Notes: generated by a model not told the origin, from the sequence alone. Shown: positions 8,658 through 19,451, counted from the stretch's first letter. The stretch: 64,000 nt of DNA from Meira nashicola (GCA_001600355.1 BCJU01000001.1:1323178-1387177); one strand, 5' to 3'. Numbers and translations: made by a program.

Positions 8658-10589
8658 TTACGATAGAAAAATTAGACCGGCTATACTGAGTAAGAATAAA
8701 ATCCAACATTGCATAGAAGGAATAGTGAAGCGGGACACAGCTGAAGATTTAGCACTTCCTCGACTGGTTGCGCCACCTCTACGTCCACGTTCACCATTAC
8801 TGTTCAAAACAATCTGTGGATTTTGCGTTCCAATCGGATGGAAAGCTGTTGATGTGACTGTTGCTTCTGGTTGTGAAGCCTGATTAATGAATGCTAAAGC
8901 TACACCAGGTGCCGGCACACTTAATGTACAATTTCCATTGTTACATGGCGCTTGAAGGACTTGCTCTTTGCCTTGAAGAATACCTTCTGACCACCAACCG
9001 AAACTTTGTCCTGCCCAAGTAATATTATCCTTTTCCGCCAATGTAGGCGCAGCTAGAAGTTTGTACGGTACTGAAGCAGGTTGATTGGATGGTTGTGGGA
9101 ATTGTACGTTGAAATTATTTGCTCCAGATGGATCGTTGATCATATTGATAAACACTTGTTTTGCAATCTGTCCGCTCTCATAGATATTATAAGCTGCCAA
9201 AACTTCTGATTGAATCAATTGATCAGTCACTGTAACGGGTGCTTTACCGTCTGAAGGATGCAAAGCTTCCGCCAATACTAAAGTTGAGTAAAAGATTGGC
9301 CCTGTCTTCCAAGCTTTAGCAGAAACGATGCGATTGCTGGAATTATATGCCGGAGGTGTGAATGTATTGTAAAGGGTAGATTGACCACCACTGTGCAATA
9401 AAACACCAGAATGATTGCGATATGCAAATTGTAGAGCCATATTCACACCCCAAATGGCAGAAGTGAATGTATCTGAAACATCTTGAATTCCGATACAAGA
9501 GGCAGTATTTGTTTCTACCAGAATATAAGGAATTCCTGCATTCACTGCTGTTGTCACAGCATCTGCATCATACGAGCAAAATGCATTAATGTTAGTTTGA
9601 TTCATATATCCAAATGCAGTGTAAGGTGTTGTGGTTGAACATCTTGATTGAGGATATTGAATAGCAGTAATGGCTGCTAATCTATCAGAAAAGTTGGATA
9701 ACATACCAGCATCCAATACTTGTTGGGTTTGCCAATTGCAACAAACACTAGGAGCAGCAAATTGCTTTGGTTTATCTGAATAATCGGCACTTGTGATTCG
9801 TTGTGTCAAATCATCCCATTCGCTCAAATATTGTTCAATTGTATAATTAGCACCACGTCTGCCTGTGAATTCGTATCGATCAGGTTCGTTTCCCACCAAA
9901 TAAAATGAAAGACTGTCGCCCAAAGCATCGCGTGCTTCTTTCACCATTGGAACTGTGAACGGTGCTGTGTTATTCACCATATTCACACCCCAAATAACTT
10001 CACTTTGAACAGCACTTGCTACTTGATCGATCAATTCAAAAATTAAATTTCCATACTCCAACGAAGGTGTGATAGGAACTCCACCTGACATTCCGCCTCC
10101 GGTTTTCTGTAAGATGCCTGTGAAAGATTCATTAAAGATTGCTGTATCTTGAGTATTTCCACCAATTCTCAACAGAGCTCCACGTCCAGCACGAACGCGA
10201 ATACTGTTGAGATAATTAAGAAGTTGATATGCAGGTTCACCAATTTTATCACCAACAAAATCGTTTGCAACACTTAATTCCAAAGACAAACCTAGCAAAT
10301 TGGCCGGAACTGGAATGCCGGGTATTACACCATCTGGAGGAACATTGTTGACTGTTGTAGTTTGCGTACCAATTGCAGGATTGGGAGGTGCTGGCATCGG
10401 TGCAATGTTCAAATCAGCGGCTGCAGGAGGAGGACCACCAAGAACATCAGGTGAGGTTGGCGTGGCTGGCGGCGGAAAGATTGCAAATTGTTGTCCATTG
10501 ACGAAAGTTGGAAGGGGGAATAATGTGATTATTGCTATTAATCCCACCAAAATCGAGATGAAGGCAGTCAGCCTTGCCATGTTCGCCAT
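8658..10589 (-). CDS. GPI-anchored glycoside hydrolase family 79 (beta-glucuronidase-like)
   Basis: A 643-aa protein. An N-terminal signal anchor/peptide (MANMARLTAFISILVGLIAI...) precedes a Pro-rich linker (residues ~35-80) and a GH79 (beta/alpha)8 barrel. GNEPD holds the likely acid/base Glu235 and LVETNT the likely nucleophile Glu359, followed by the GH79 C-terminal beta domain. The last ~20 residues are hydrophobic after a Ser/Arg/Gly-rich stretch, fitting a GPI signal, so the enzyme probably sits on the cell surface or wall. Basidiomycete GH79 members act on glucuronic acid or 4-O-methyl-glucuronic acid of arabinogalactan-type glycans. The start at 10589 is the first true ATG; 10580 is an alternative. 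Confidence 0.87.
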   Translation of the reverse strand: MANMARLTAFISILVGLIAIITLFPLPTFVNGQQFAIFPPPATPTSPDVLGGPPPAAADLNIAPMPAPPNPAIGTQTTTVNNVPPDGVIPGIPVPANLLGLSLELSVANDFVGDKIGEPAYQLLNYLNSIRVRAGRGALLRIGGNTQDTAIFNESFTGILQKTGGGMSGGVPITPSLEYGNLIFELIDQVASAVQSEVIWGVNMVNNTAPFTVPMVKEARDALGDSLSFYLVGNEPDRYEFTGRRGANYTIEQYLSEWDDLTQRITSADYSDKPKQFAAPSVCCNWQTQQVLDAGMLSNFSDRLAAITAIQYPQSRCSTTTPYTAFGYMNQTNINAFCSYDADAVTTAVNAGIPYILVETNTASCIGIQDVSDTFTSAIWGVNMALQFAYRNHSGVLLHSGGQSTLYNTFTPPAYNSSNRIVSAKAWKTGPIFYSTLVLAEALHPSDGKAPVTVTDQLIQSEVLAAYNIYESGQIAKQVFINMINDPSGANNFNVQFPQPSNQPASVPYKLLAAPTLAEKDNITWAGQSFGWWSEGILQGKEQVLQAPCNNGNCTLSVPAPGVALAFINQASQPEATVTSTAFHPIGTQNPQIVLNSNGERGRRGGATSRGSAKSSAVSRFTIPSMQCWILFLLSIAGLIFLS

Positions 10590-10920
10590 GGCTAAAGATG
10601 GTGATGAAGGGAGGTGATGGTGAGTTAAGAGAAGGAAGAGCGAAACCAATTTCAGAATTCAAAGCTTTGCTGCATACAAATGCATGCAAGCTTGAAATTT
10701 TTGTAGCTTCGGCGCAGAGCGCGAGGCATGTTAGCACAATCCGGCAGAGGTAACTTTAGTGGATTTATTCGATGCAGGGCAAGCCCGTTTATGCATGATG
10801 CAAATCGGATATCCGTGGTTTTGTTAGGGTACAAGCTTTGTGCACGGCCTTCAAAGGGGGAATTTAGCATTTAAGAATTGGGTAAATGTACTTCACTCTT
10901 TCTCCTCTCATAATGTCGTC
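10590..10920. other. Divergent promoter region, GH79 gene / adaptin-like gene
   Basis: 331 bp between divergent genes. A short out-of-frame ATG at 10913 overlaps the start of the adaptin-like gene and terminates after nine codons. No clear TATA box. Confidence 0.4.
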
Positions 10921-13320
10921 ATGGAAGGTGTCACTCTACTAGAAAGCAAGACAAGTAGAGTGCACTTTGCATTTGTGAAAAAGTTAGAAGGAGCAAAGAC
11001 GGTAAATAAAGCTGATCAAATTGTTCAACAAACAATTGAAGAAGTACGATCGACATTGCAATCTAAGGAGCCATCCGCTCTTTCCGAATCAACGATTGCA
11101 TCTCAACTATTGATTTTATTGCATTGTTTTCAAGTTTATCCGTTTGATGATTTAAGTACAAGAAATACCTTTGACCTTTCATTTGCTCTTGTGCCCACTT
11201 TGCATCTTCTTGCGATTGCTCAATATTCACGTAGGTTACAAATTGCCTATTCCACTCTTGCTCTTTTGATCGGACCATTTGCTTCTACTAATGAAGAATT
11301 GAAAGCATCCTCTTTGCTTGTTCTCAACACCATCAGACAGCATTTAGGCTCTCATACGCACGCTAATAGTAGAAAAGCTCATTCAGAAGGTGAATCAAGC
11401 CTTCAACATGCTCGCCAATACTTTGCTTTACGTTCGATCATCAATGGAACACCGAGTGGGAACGACTGCGTACCAGCATTGTATGGGCCTGTTTCAAATC
11501 TTATATCACATGAAGATGAAGGAATAAAAGCATTGGCGATAGAAGCCTTGTTTGTATTGAACAGCTATCGGGAAGAAGAAGAGGATCAAGGCGTTTCAAG
11601 GGCAACCTACGACCGTATACGTGATCTGGTAATTGGAAGTGTGAAACGATATGGAAAGAAAAAATCTGGCTCAAATAAGGACGTAGAGGGTATGAAAAGA
11701 TCTTTGGTGAAAGTATCAAGAATTGCATTGACACAACATGTGATTTCGAAAGATGAATTTATCACCACTCTGATCTCACTCGACGACAGCCAAACATCGA
11801 CTTGGATGAAAACTTATACTGCAAAGTACCTAACACAACAAATATCGGAACAAGGAGCGCAGGTTAATGCAGCTATTGATAGACAGATCGTAGACTGGGT
11901 CTCAACAGGATGCAAAGATGTCCTTGGAAACAATCCTTTACTCATTGAGATAGCACGTCTTTTGGGTGTTTTGAGATCCTCTTCTGCAGAAGTTGATTGG
12001 AAAGGGACAATCGCAGAAGTTTGGCAAGTATCAAAGAACCATCTACGGTCTCGTAATGCAAACAGAAGGGTACTTGCTCTAATTATTCTTGAAGCTCTCC
12101 TTCCGTTTGAATGGCATTTGCCAGATTCGGATGTACAACTATCGGAGGAGGATATGCAATCGTTGATGTCTTTGCTAAGTGATGCAGATAATACGGTACG
12201 AAATCGATGTCTCCAATTGTTTTGCAGGATAGATACAGATATCGTCTCGGTACATTTGGATGCGTTACGAAAAGCAGCCGAAGAAGGTTCAAGATCGCAA
12301 GAGGATTTATCAAGTCTCTGTATACGTATATGTGAAACTCTCAAATGTCTTTGCGATGCAGAGAAAGGAAATTCTTTCTTGACAATATATGCCACTACAA
12401 TAACGTCTTTATTCCAGATTCAGAGTATGTCAGGTTATTTGGATGATCAATTGATTGAGAGAATATCTCAAGACTTTCAACAAGCTTCAATTCTAGACGC
12501 AGCAAAAGGAATTGCAGTAATCATCAAAGATGCTTCAGAGACAAAGGTAGAGCTTTCACCCACATATAGCTTGCTCATATCTACTCTGGTTTGCTCAGTA
12601 CTAGAACAGAGCAAAGATGAAGTATTTCGATCCCTCTATCGTGACATATTGCGACATTTGTTTACGGTTCTACCTTTGGTTGGCGACAAAAATTCCGCTC
12701 TTCAAGAAGCTATGATGATTTCATGCATCAAGCTAGCTGCTTTGAACGGGAATGAAGAAGCACAAGGAGTAATACCTACACTTTCAACGACAGCAGATTC
12801 CTCAGAATCAATAATGATAAAAAACAGAGTAAAACAATTGTCGGATTGTATCTCGAATAATAAGCTTGACGAACTTGCTAAGCTGATGAAAAAAGCAACT
12901 TTGCTCTCAACTTTGGATCGAATAGAGGGCTTCTTCTCTCAGAGTGGATATAACAAGAACATTAATCGTGTTTCGCACGAATCTAAACAAAGGATAACTC
13001 CTAAACCTCTTCATTACGATGCATATGCATCGCCTCAAAATTTGGATCGAGCGACATCGCCTTCTGTGCGAAAATCGAATCAACCTTACAATGCTTTACC
13101 TACTCCATCCCAAATGCGTAGACAAATTTTAGCAGAACAAGGAAAAAATGCAATTATGGAGCAAACGATTCATCAAAGTATAGCACAATTAACGTTAGGA
13201 GAAGACGCAGTGGATGGCGTAACATATACTTCTGACACATCAAATGAAGTGGAAGCGAAAGGCGATGTAGCAATAACCGAAAATATACCGACAGCACCGC
13301 GTGAAGGTGTGCTCTTTTAA
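10921..13320 (+). CDS. Adaptin-N-like HEAT/ARM protein, epsilon-adaptin (AP-4) candidate
   Basis: A 799-aa, helix-rich protein. Residues ~10-50 (SKTSRVHFAFVKKLEGAKTV, then a DQIVQQ segment) align with the N-terminus of epsilon/gamma adaptins (SKSxEFHxLIKAIGEAKSxxEEDRII). Repeated helical pairs follow, including ALIAEALFVL-like and LLSDADNTVRNRCLQLF segments. The last ~110 residues are disordered. Large adaptin subunits form the trunk of clathrin-adaptor-type complexes on trans-Golgi or endosome membranes; AP-4 epsilon is the best guess because the N-terminal motif is retained but gamma and alpha ear regions are not recognisable. The ATG at 10921 is the first in-frame ATG. The 3' end of this gene was copied twice downstream (14074-14175 and 25345-25540). 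Confidence 0.6.
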   Translation: MEGVTLLESKTSRVHFAFVKKLEGAKTVNKADQIVQQTIEEVRSTLQSKEPSALSESTIASQLLILLHCFQVYPFDDLSTRNTFDLSFALVPTLHLLAIAQYSRRLQIAYSTLALLIGPFASTNEELKASSLLVLNTIRQHLGSHTHANSRKAHSEGESSLQHARQYFALRSIINGTPSGNDCVPALYGPVSNLISHEDEGIKALAIEALFVLNSYREEEEDQGVSRATYDRIRDLVIGSVKRYGKKKSGSNKDVEGMKRSLVKVSRIALTQHVISKDEFITTLISLDDSQTSTWMKTYTAKYLTQQISEQGAQVNAAIDRQIVDWVSTGCKDVLGNNPLLIEIARLLGVLRSSSAEVDWKGTIAEVWQVSKNHLRSRNANRRVLALIILEALLPFEWHLPDSDVQLSEEDMQSLMSLLSDADNTVRNRCLQLFCRIDTDIVSVHLDALRKAAEEGSRSQEDLSSLCIRICETLKCLCDAEKGNSFLTIYATTITSLFQIQSMSGYLDDQLIERISQDFQQASILDAAKGIAVIIKDASETKVELSPTYSLLISTLVCSVLEQSKDEVFRSLYRDILRHLFTVLPLVGDKNSALQEAMMISCIKLAALNGNEEAQGVIPTLSTTADSSESIMIKNRVKQLSDCISNNKLDELAKLMKKATLLSTLDRIEGFFSQSGYNKNINRVSHESKQRITPKPLHYDAYASPQNLDRATSPSVRKSNQPYNALPTPSQMRRQILAEQGKNAIMEQTIHQSIAQLTLGEDAVDGVTYTSDTSNEVEAKGDVAITENIPTAPREGVLF

Positions 13321-13458
13321 AAATCTTGAAGCCATCATATTTATCAGCAGGCCACGTCAGCACCGCATTTATGTACAAATACTACTTTCTCTTTAATTAC
13401 TCAATACACACATGAATAATTAGAGGTAAATATAGGACGATTGTGAGCAGGTAAAAGG

Positions 13459-13466
13459 TATAAAAA
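13459..13466 (+). promoter_or_regulatory. TATA box of small secreted protein gene
   Basis: TATAAAAA, 77 nt before the ATG at 13536. The inverted paralogue has a matching box at the same distance. Confidence 0.6.
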
Positions 13467-13535
13467 CCACTGAATTCTCTACTCGGTCTTCGATGTATTT
13501 GTATTATCCACTTTTCCATTTTATCTTCAGGCAAG

Positions 13536-13880
13536 ATGATCTTCATTTTAGAGAAGAAGAAGTTTACTTTATTATTTGCATTCTTTGCCTTGTTCGCTAG
13601 CTTGACTTTTGCTGTTCCTGTACCCGCATCAAAAGATTCAGGTTCAGGTTCAGGATCAACAAATCATAAAGAAGTAGAAAGTGAAGCTCGGAGACAAGCA
13701 AATCACCATGCTAGAGCATCAAACCATACTCTTGCCTATGAGCAACATGTAAGATCAGATTTTGCTGGATATGCACTTGGTCAAGCATCTGAAACTCATG
13801 CGAACCATAGTGTACATCATCAAACTATTGCTAATGCACATAAAGATGCTCAAAATCACCAAGATAAACAACCAAAATAA
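13536..13880 (+). CDS. Small secreted cysteine-free His/Ala-rich protein, paralogue 1
   Basis: A 114-aa ORF. A signal peptide (hydrophobic core LLFAFFALFASLTFA, cleavage before VPVP) is followed by a Ser/Gly linker and a His/Ala/Asn/Gln-rich region with helix-forming HHARASN and SETHANHS-type repeats and no cysteine. It is clearly homologous along its whole length, and in both flanks, to the protein at 24801-25139. Function unknown; extracellular or cell-wall location is inferred from the signal peptide. It is transcribed in the same direction as the adaptin-like gene, 215 bp after its stop, with its own TATA box. Confidence 0.75.
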   Translation: MIFILEKKKFTLLFAFFALFASLTFAVPVPASKDSGSGSGSTNHKEVESEARRQANHHARASNHTLAYEQHVRSDFAGYALGQASETHANHSVHHQTIANAHKDAQNHQDKQPK

Positions 13881-14073
13881 AGCAAGAGCTAAGAGTGGTC
13901 CTTTACACATCACAAATTGTGTAATAATTTATAAATAGCTTGCTTTCTCTTTTCTATGACTTCAGCTGGCCTGGGTTCCCTATCCTTTTTCTAATTCTTT
14001 ATCTTTTGATAAATATTTTTTATCATTCCTTGATTATTGATCTTTTTTGTTTTAATAAAATTTCTTCTCTTCA

Positions 14074-14175
14074 AGAATTGTATCGAGCGACATCGCCTTC
14101 ATACTCTCAAATTTCTGTTAGAAATCGAATCAGCCTTACAATGCTTTACCTACTGCATCACAAATGCGTAAACAA
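14074..14175 (+). pseudogene. Fragment of the adaptin-like gene's 3' coding region
   Basis: Bases 14082-14100 repeat 13046-13064 exactly, and 14123-14175 repeat 13073-13125 with few changes (ending AAATGCGTAAACAA). An unrelated stretch of about 22 bases replaces the intervening few. The match stops at 14175, the point where the inverted copy resumes at 25540. It has no start and is not a functional gene. The rest of 13881-14329 outside the duplication holds only the WW-protein promoter. Confidence 0.85.
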
Positions 14176-14329
14176 GTTACCTCTTTTTAGCTTATGTGAA
14201 GGGGACATCTCCACAAAGCCCTGCTCTCGGGGCATTAAAGGGATGCTTAAAGAAAATATTAAACGCGCCGATTTAGACTATTTCCTTAAAAAAATACGAC
14301 TACTTTTGTAAAGACCATCTACGATTACA

Positions 14330-15202
14330 ATGGCTGATGACGATGATCGGATAGCAAAGGACAATGAAGAAGTGGTCGACAAAATATCAAAAGAGGAAAA
14401 ATCTGAAAAGGGTGATGTAGCGACATACAACAATGAGAGGCTGCATCAAAATGAGTCAAAGGAAGAGCAAGATGATCGAGAAGAAATGGATGATAAAACA
14501 GTAGGAAAGCAGAAAGATGATTCGACTCAAGAAGAGAATGAATCAGATGATAAGAATGATGGAGAAAAAGAGATAGAGAAACAACACGATTGGCAAGCGG
14601 TATGGGATGCAACACGACAAGCTTGGTACTTTTGGAATTCAGTCACACAAGAGACAACATGGGAGAACCCATTGATGAAAGGGGTAAAGAATGCAGAATC
14701 AGAAGCGCATGTAGACACTGAATCCGTCAATCTAGCTAATGAAAACGCAACTATATCTATGACAACAATGACAGATGAGGAAATTGCTCAAATGGTTGGA
14801 ATCGATCCAGATTTGGCTTATTTGGATCCAGTAATGTATGCGAATGAAATTCATCAAGCAAGACTGGGCAATACATCAAATCTCACTTCAACTTCATATC
14901 TTTCTCAAGGCGCTTTTGATAGTCGAACAGGACAATTTGTCTCTAAATCTAATCTTAACAAAGGTGCAACGTATGATCCAAATAGATTATCTCATGCTAA
15001 TCAAGCTGATCGTCAAATGGGAGCATTTTTTGATGTTGAACAATTTGAAGATCAAAGAAAGAGAGAACATGATAAAATACAAAAAGAAACTGATGAACAA
15101 GGAAGAATTAAAAAACAAAAACCTTCAAAGAAAGAATTAAAATATTTCAAAGAGCGAGCGAAAGAGAAGAAAGCTTCAAAGCATGCTTGGTTGCGAAATT
15201 GA
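14330..15202 (+). CDS. WW-domain protein, probable splicing-associated
   Basis: A 290-aa hydrophilic protein. An acidic Asp/Glu/Lys-rich N-terminus leads into one WW domain at residues ~86-116 (DWQAVWD... AWYFWNSVTQETTWENP) with both signature tryptophans and the following proline. The C-terminus is a conserved basic segment (FFDVEQFEDQRKRE, then KKQKPSKKELKYFKERAKEKK and a terminal HAWLRN) that I associate with fungal WW proteins of the WBP4/FBP21 kind, which bind proline-rich splicing factors. The specific role is inference. If the inversion model is right, this gene lies just inside the left breakpoint. Confidence 0.75.
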   Translation: MADDDDRIAKDNEEVVDKISKEEKSEKGDVATYNNERLHQNESKEEQDDREEMDDKTVGKQKDDSTQEENESDDKNDGEKEIEKQHDWQAVWDATRQAWYFWNSVTQETTWENPLMKGVKNAESEAHVDTESVNLANENATISMTTMTDEEIAQMVGIDPDLAYLDPVMYANEIHQARLGNTSNLTSTSYLSQGAFDSRTGQFVSKSNLNKGATYDPNRLSHANQADRQMGAFFDVEQFEDQRKREHDKIQKETDEQGRIKKQKPSKKELKYFKERAKEKKASKHAWLRN

Positions 15203-15952
15203 TACATATATAGAACACTGTACCATACTACATTCATGCATACATTCACATAATTTGTACTCATATCATACACCCAATCTTATTCATCAATATATGTATG
15301 GCGGCAAGGCGGAGAGTCAAGTTTATTGGTCCGTCGAATGCATGCTGACTAATTATACAGTACATCGCCCTTTGCCCCAAATGCAGTGCGATATTTTTCT
15401 AAGAAGAGCTAGATAGGAACAATCTATGCTAGTTATCAGCGCTTTGCCCATAATTGAGGTTGGTGCCTCGCAAAAAAAGGGAACGAGGCAAGATAGCAGT
15501 ATAATTACCCTGAGGCAAAGGCGGAGAAGGATTCTTTATCTTAAACAACCTTTTTCGCAGGGTCGTACAAGGCTCGGGAAAACGTAAAGAAACGATATGG
15601 GTAGCGTGTACTGGTTCAGTATCAAAAGTCTCACTCCTCACTAGTGGCGCCATTCCGTTTAGTTGCAGCTTTTAATGCAAGTTCTTCTTCTATTCTACAC
15701 TGCGTTTGCGCCCCATTGGAAATATGATTTTTGCAATTATCACCGCGCGAAACTTCTCATTAACCGCCATCTTTTTACACAGGTAGTATGTTGATTTTGG
15801 CATTTATCGGGGCTATGTAACTCCGAAAAGAATTATAATCTTTGTGAACTAACTGTGTGTGTTTGAGTTTTGTTTAAAAGATGCTTCTTTTCTACCACCA
15901 CAAACGACACAAATCTCTTTTTGTGTGTTTGTTTCACTTGTAATCAATCATC
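15203..15952. other. Intergenic, no gene seen
   Basis: Contains a 7-bp inverted repeat (TGCCTCG 15464-15470 / CGAGGCA 15484-15490) with a poly-A loop, and a TGTGTGTTT-rich leader before ATG22. Nothing else recognised. Confidence 0.4.
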
Positions 15953-17599
15953 ATGGCTATTACTGCAAACGAAGGTGAAGGATTAACGGAAGATGTCGTT
16001 CGGGCTGGTCCTGATCAAGTAGGAAGGGTATCTTCACTTCACCAACAAGATGAAGAAGCAAGTATGAAAGATGATAAAAGTGCAGCAGAAGATGTGATCG
16101 CAAATGCAGAACCACCTGTGATTGCACCTGATCAATTCAATCCACGTTATGAAGCAAAACGTAAAGAGATTTGGGCTTATTATTCTTATGGAGTAGCAAA
16201 TAATGGTTTGGGTTTATTCAACTTTGCTCCTACTGCATTTCAAAATTTACTGTACATCGCTGCAGGTGAAGATGAAATGTTAATGTTTGCCGGTCAAATG
16301 CGTTCAATCGAAGAAATCGTTTTGTTATGTAACGGAATCTCATGTGCTATCAATGTCGTTTTATTTTTGGCAATCGGAAGTTTGGCTGATTTTGGTAATT
16401 GGAGACCTTTTATTTTGATGTTTTGGACTGTGGTTGCTTTTGGTATTTCTATGGCATGGTTAGGTGTTCATGAAGCATCAAAATGGGAAGCTGCAACAGG
16501 ATTGTACATCGTTGGTTTGATCGTTTATCAAATGTGTTTAAGCTTTTGGACAGCAGCTTTTCCCGGTTTAGCAAGAAATACGCCCGAAATGCGTGAAACG
16601 GCAGCAAAATATTCTTCAGGTGAAATTGATAGGGAAACGTATGATCATGAAGATATGATGCAAAGGAATAGGATCAGTAATATTTCTTTCACTGTTCAAA
16701 GTGCAGTTGAAATTATCATCTTGGCAATCATTGTTGGAATCATGTTTGGCGTTCGTGTTAATGATGGTCAAGAACAAAATAATCGCGGTTTGAGTATTTT
16801 GATCGCTTTTGCAGGTGGTATTTGGGTATTGGTTGCTATTCCTTGGTTCATCTTTGAAAGACGTAGACCCGGTCAATCTTTACCGCCAAACACAAACGTT
16901 TTCACTGCAGGATTATTGCAACTTTGGACTGCAGGTAGAGAAATTATTCAATTAAAACAATCTTTGTTGTACCTGTTCGGTTATTTCCTTTTATCCGATA
17001 GTTTAAACACAACAGTGACTGTCATTGGAACTTTACAAAACACTATTGTATCCTACAATACACTCACTTTGACATACGTTTTATTGGTCGGTATCGCAGC
17101 TCAATTAGTTGGTATTTATGGTTATTGGGCAATTCAAAAACACTTTCAACTTTCGACAAAAACAATGTTTACTGCAGTTATGGTAGGAATTATCTTACTT
17201 GATGGTTGGGGTTTCATTGGTATCTTTACGCAAAAGTTTGGATTTCATCATTTATGGGAAATTTGGGTTTATCAAGCATATTATGGTTTATTCGTTTGTC
17301 CATGGTACGCTTATTCTCAAACTATGATTAGTGAAGTTACACCACGTGGAAGAGAATTTTTATTTTTCAGTTTATTCGGTTGTTTTGGTAAAGTTTCAGC
17401 ATTTATTGGTCCGATCGTTAGCAGTGCAATCATTCATCGAACTCCAAATAATTCTTCAACGCCTTTTTACTTTTTATTTTCGCTTACAATCGCTTCTGCA
17501 GTTATGTTAATATTCTTTTTGGATTTGAAAAAGAGTAGAAAAGAACAAGCTTTATTCTTGGCAAAACAAGGTGAAAAGTTACTTCATCGATCGTTGTAA
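15953..17599 (+). CDS. ATG22: Atg22-like vacuolar transporter
   Basis: A 548-aa single-exon membrane protein with about 11-12 hydrophobic segments. EIWAYYSYGVANNGLGLFNF near residue 70 and LADFGNWRP near residue 145 are typical of the Atg22 branch (PF11700) of the MFS superfamily, as are the long hydrophilic loop with MQRNRISNISF and the C-terminal VSAFIGPIVSSAI. Atg22 exports amino acids from the vacuole after autophagic breakdown. The N-terminal ~65 residues are acidic and cytosolic. Fungi often carry several Atg22 paralogues, some plasma-membrane, so vacuolar location is family inference. Confidence 0.85.
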   Translation: MAITANEGEGLTEDVVRAGPDQVGRVSSLHQQDEEASMKDDKSAAEDVIANAEPPVIAPDQFNPRYEAKRKEIWAYYSYGVANNGLGLFNFAPTAFQNLLYIAAGEDEMLMFAGQMRSIEEIVLLCNGISCAINVVLFLAIGSLADFGNWRPFILMFWTVVAFGISMAWLGVHEASKWEAATGLYIVGLIVYQMCLSFWTAAFPGLARNTPEMRETAAKYSSGEIDRETYDHEDMMQRNRISNISFTVQSAVEIIILAIIVGIMFGVRVNDGQEQNNRGLSILIAFAGGIWVLVAIPWFIFERRRPGQSLPPNTNVFTAGLLQLWTAGREIIQLKQSLLYLFGYFLLSDSLNTTVTVIGTLQNTIVSYNTLTLTYVLLVGIAAQLVGIYGYWAIQKHFQLSTKTMFTAVMVGIILLDGWGFIGIFTQKFGFHHLWEIWVYQAYYGLFVCPWYAYSQTMISEVTPRGREFLFFSLFGCFGKVSAFIGPIVSSAIIHRTPNNSSTPFYFLFSLTIASAVMLIFFLDLKKSRKEQALFLAKQGEKLLHRSL

Positions 17600-17873
17600 T
17601 CATCTTACTTATATTTATGTGTATTATCTGCAATATCTCTATATTATTTTAGCTTTTATGTACCAGAGTGTCAATTTCGGAAAACACGGATTTTCTTTGT
17701 TCTTTGTGGGGGCTTCCCTGCATCGGCGCCTTGATTAAACCGGGTGTGGAGCATAAACGCTAAATTAGTGTTCCAACGTTTCTCCACGAAAACATTTTCA
17801 AACAATCTTCCGGAAGATGATCGGAAGCGAAATCTATTGATCCTCATACCATCATCACCACCATTCTTACAAG

Positions 17874-19451
17874 ATGAGCGAAAAGATTAAAACGGCTTTA
17901 TTCGATACAAATACGTTTAAATTGGAAGATCATTATCCACGTCGTTCAATCGCTCATGATGCAAAACCGTTGAGTAAACAACCTTTCACCTTACTTTATC
18001 TAACAGTCTTTATTCCATTTTTATTGGTAATCGTTCCACCTTTTGCCATCTTTCGCTGGATATTTTTGAGAATATTTGTTCCTTCTGCTCCACAATGGTC
18101 TTTATTAGATTTCGTCGTTGTTTATCTAGTTCGACAAACATTATGGTTTTGGTGGAGCTTGACAAAAGGTGGAATTCGTGGATTCTTTCATGCAAATTTA
18201 ACTGAAAAACAAAGAAAACGAAGAAGATTCTTCTTTGGTGCTTTACCTGATGAAATTCAACCTTTTTCACATAAAAAACTTTGTGAACCCATGAAAAGTT
18301 GGGCAATAGAAACTGAAGCAAAAGAAATAAAAGGTACAATTCCGATTTGGTGGATTGGAGAAAGAAGCAAAACATTGCAACAATCAAAAGCAAAAAAGGA
18401 TGAAACATTATTAATCTATTTGACAGGGTGAGTGTTGAGAGGGTGTCTTGGTTTGGATTTGCTAGTGAGCTAATTCTTTTTGTTATTCACGCAGAGGTGG
18501 ATATATGATTTCATCTTGTCATCCTGCCGTTCCTTTAGCTCAATTGATGCCAAATGTGATGAAAGGATTCAAAGATTATAAAGGTAAAAATTCAAAAAGA
18601 TTACCTAAATCGGCAGTAACTGTTGAATATCGTAAATCAGGACAAGCACCAACGCCTTGTGCATTGATTGATTGTTTAGCATTATATACATATTTATTGG
18701 AGAAGTTGCAATTCGATCCAGACAATATCGTCATTATGGGAGATTCAGCAGGTGGTCATTTAGTCAACTCTTTAATTCGATACGCTCAAGATGCTCGTAT
18801 ACCTACACCAAAAGCAGCCATATTAATATGCGTAAGTATATAGTTAATAAATGCTATTTTTTATGTGGCTTAATCCAAACAATTTGCTTTTTTAACTCTA
18901 CTTCACAGCCATGGACGGATCAAGCTGGAACGATTATCGAACATCCGTAAGTAGATTTTTATTTTCATTTTTGTACACAACAAGAACTAACTTTCTCCAA
19001 TTCTAGACATTCATCTTTTCAACGCAATCAACATTATGACGTTTTAAGTAATAATTTTTATCATTTGTGTCGAGACACATTCGCGATGCATTTCAAACAA
19101 CCTGAAAAAGCTCTTTTAGATGTTTATTTTAGTCCTTGTTCCGTTTTAGGAAAAGTTACAAAGAATGGTAAACTTATAACGGAAAAAGAAGAAAGTTTAA
19201 TCTTTCAAAATTGGCCAAAAACGTTTTTAATAGGTTGTTATGGAGATATTTTATTCGATCAAACAACGGAAATGTATAGAAGATTAATTCTCAGTAAAAA
19301 ATCAGAAGGTAAAGCGACGACAAAAGAAGAAGTTTCTATATACTTAATGCAAGGCTCGCATGATCCTTTTGTCGCTCCGCCATTCGTTTTTGGAAAAGAA
19401 AGAAAAGAAGCATTAAAGGCTTTATGTGATTGGGTTGCTATTTCTTTGTAA
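17874..19451 (+). CDS. Membrane-anchored alpha/beta hydrolase (fold-3/HSL-like), four exons
   Basis: Exons 17874-18427, 18495-18831, 18909-18946 (38 nt) and 19007-19451 join to 457 codons plus stop. Introns start GTGAGT, GTAAGT and GTAAGT. Residues ~40-75 hold one or two membrane helices. The hydrolase core has an oxyanion motif TGGGY in place of the usual HGGGY, the nucleophile GDSAGG (Ser269), an acid near GCYGDILFD (about Asp388) and a histidine in GSHDPF (about His426). This fits the hormone-sensitive-lipase/esterase family acting on lipids or esters at a membrane. The substrate cannot be told. The exon joins restore an unbroken catalytic domain, which supports the model. Confidence 0.83.

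Larger units (their letters stand above)
13040..14073 (+). repeat. Tandem/inverted duplication unit A (original)
   Basis: This ~1.03-kb unit spans the last ~280 coding bases of the adaptin-like gene, its 3' UTR and the small secreted protein gene at 13536. Its first ~86 bases (13040-13125) recur directly at 14074-14175, and the remainder (13126-14073) recurs inverted at 24627-25540. Confidence 0.85.

Noticed and set aside
11814..12395. 193-codon minus-strand ORF within the adaptin-like gene
   Set aside because: Antisense shadow; the plus-strand frame is the continuous helical protein.
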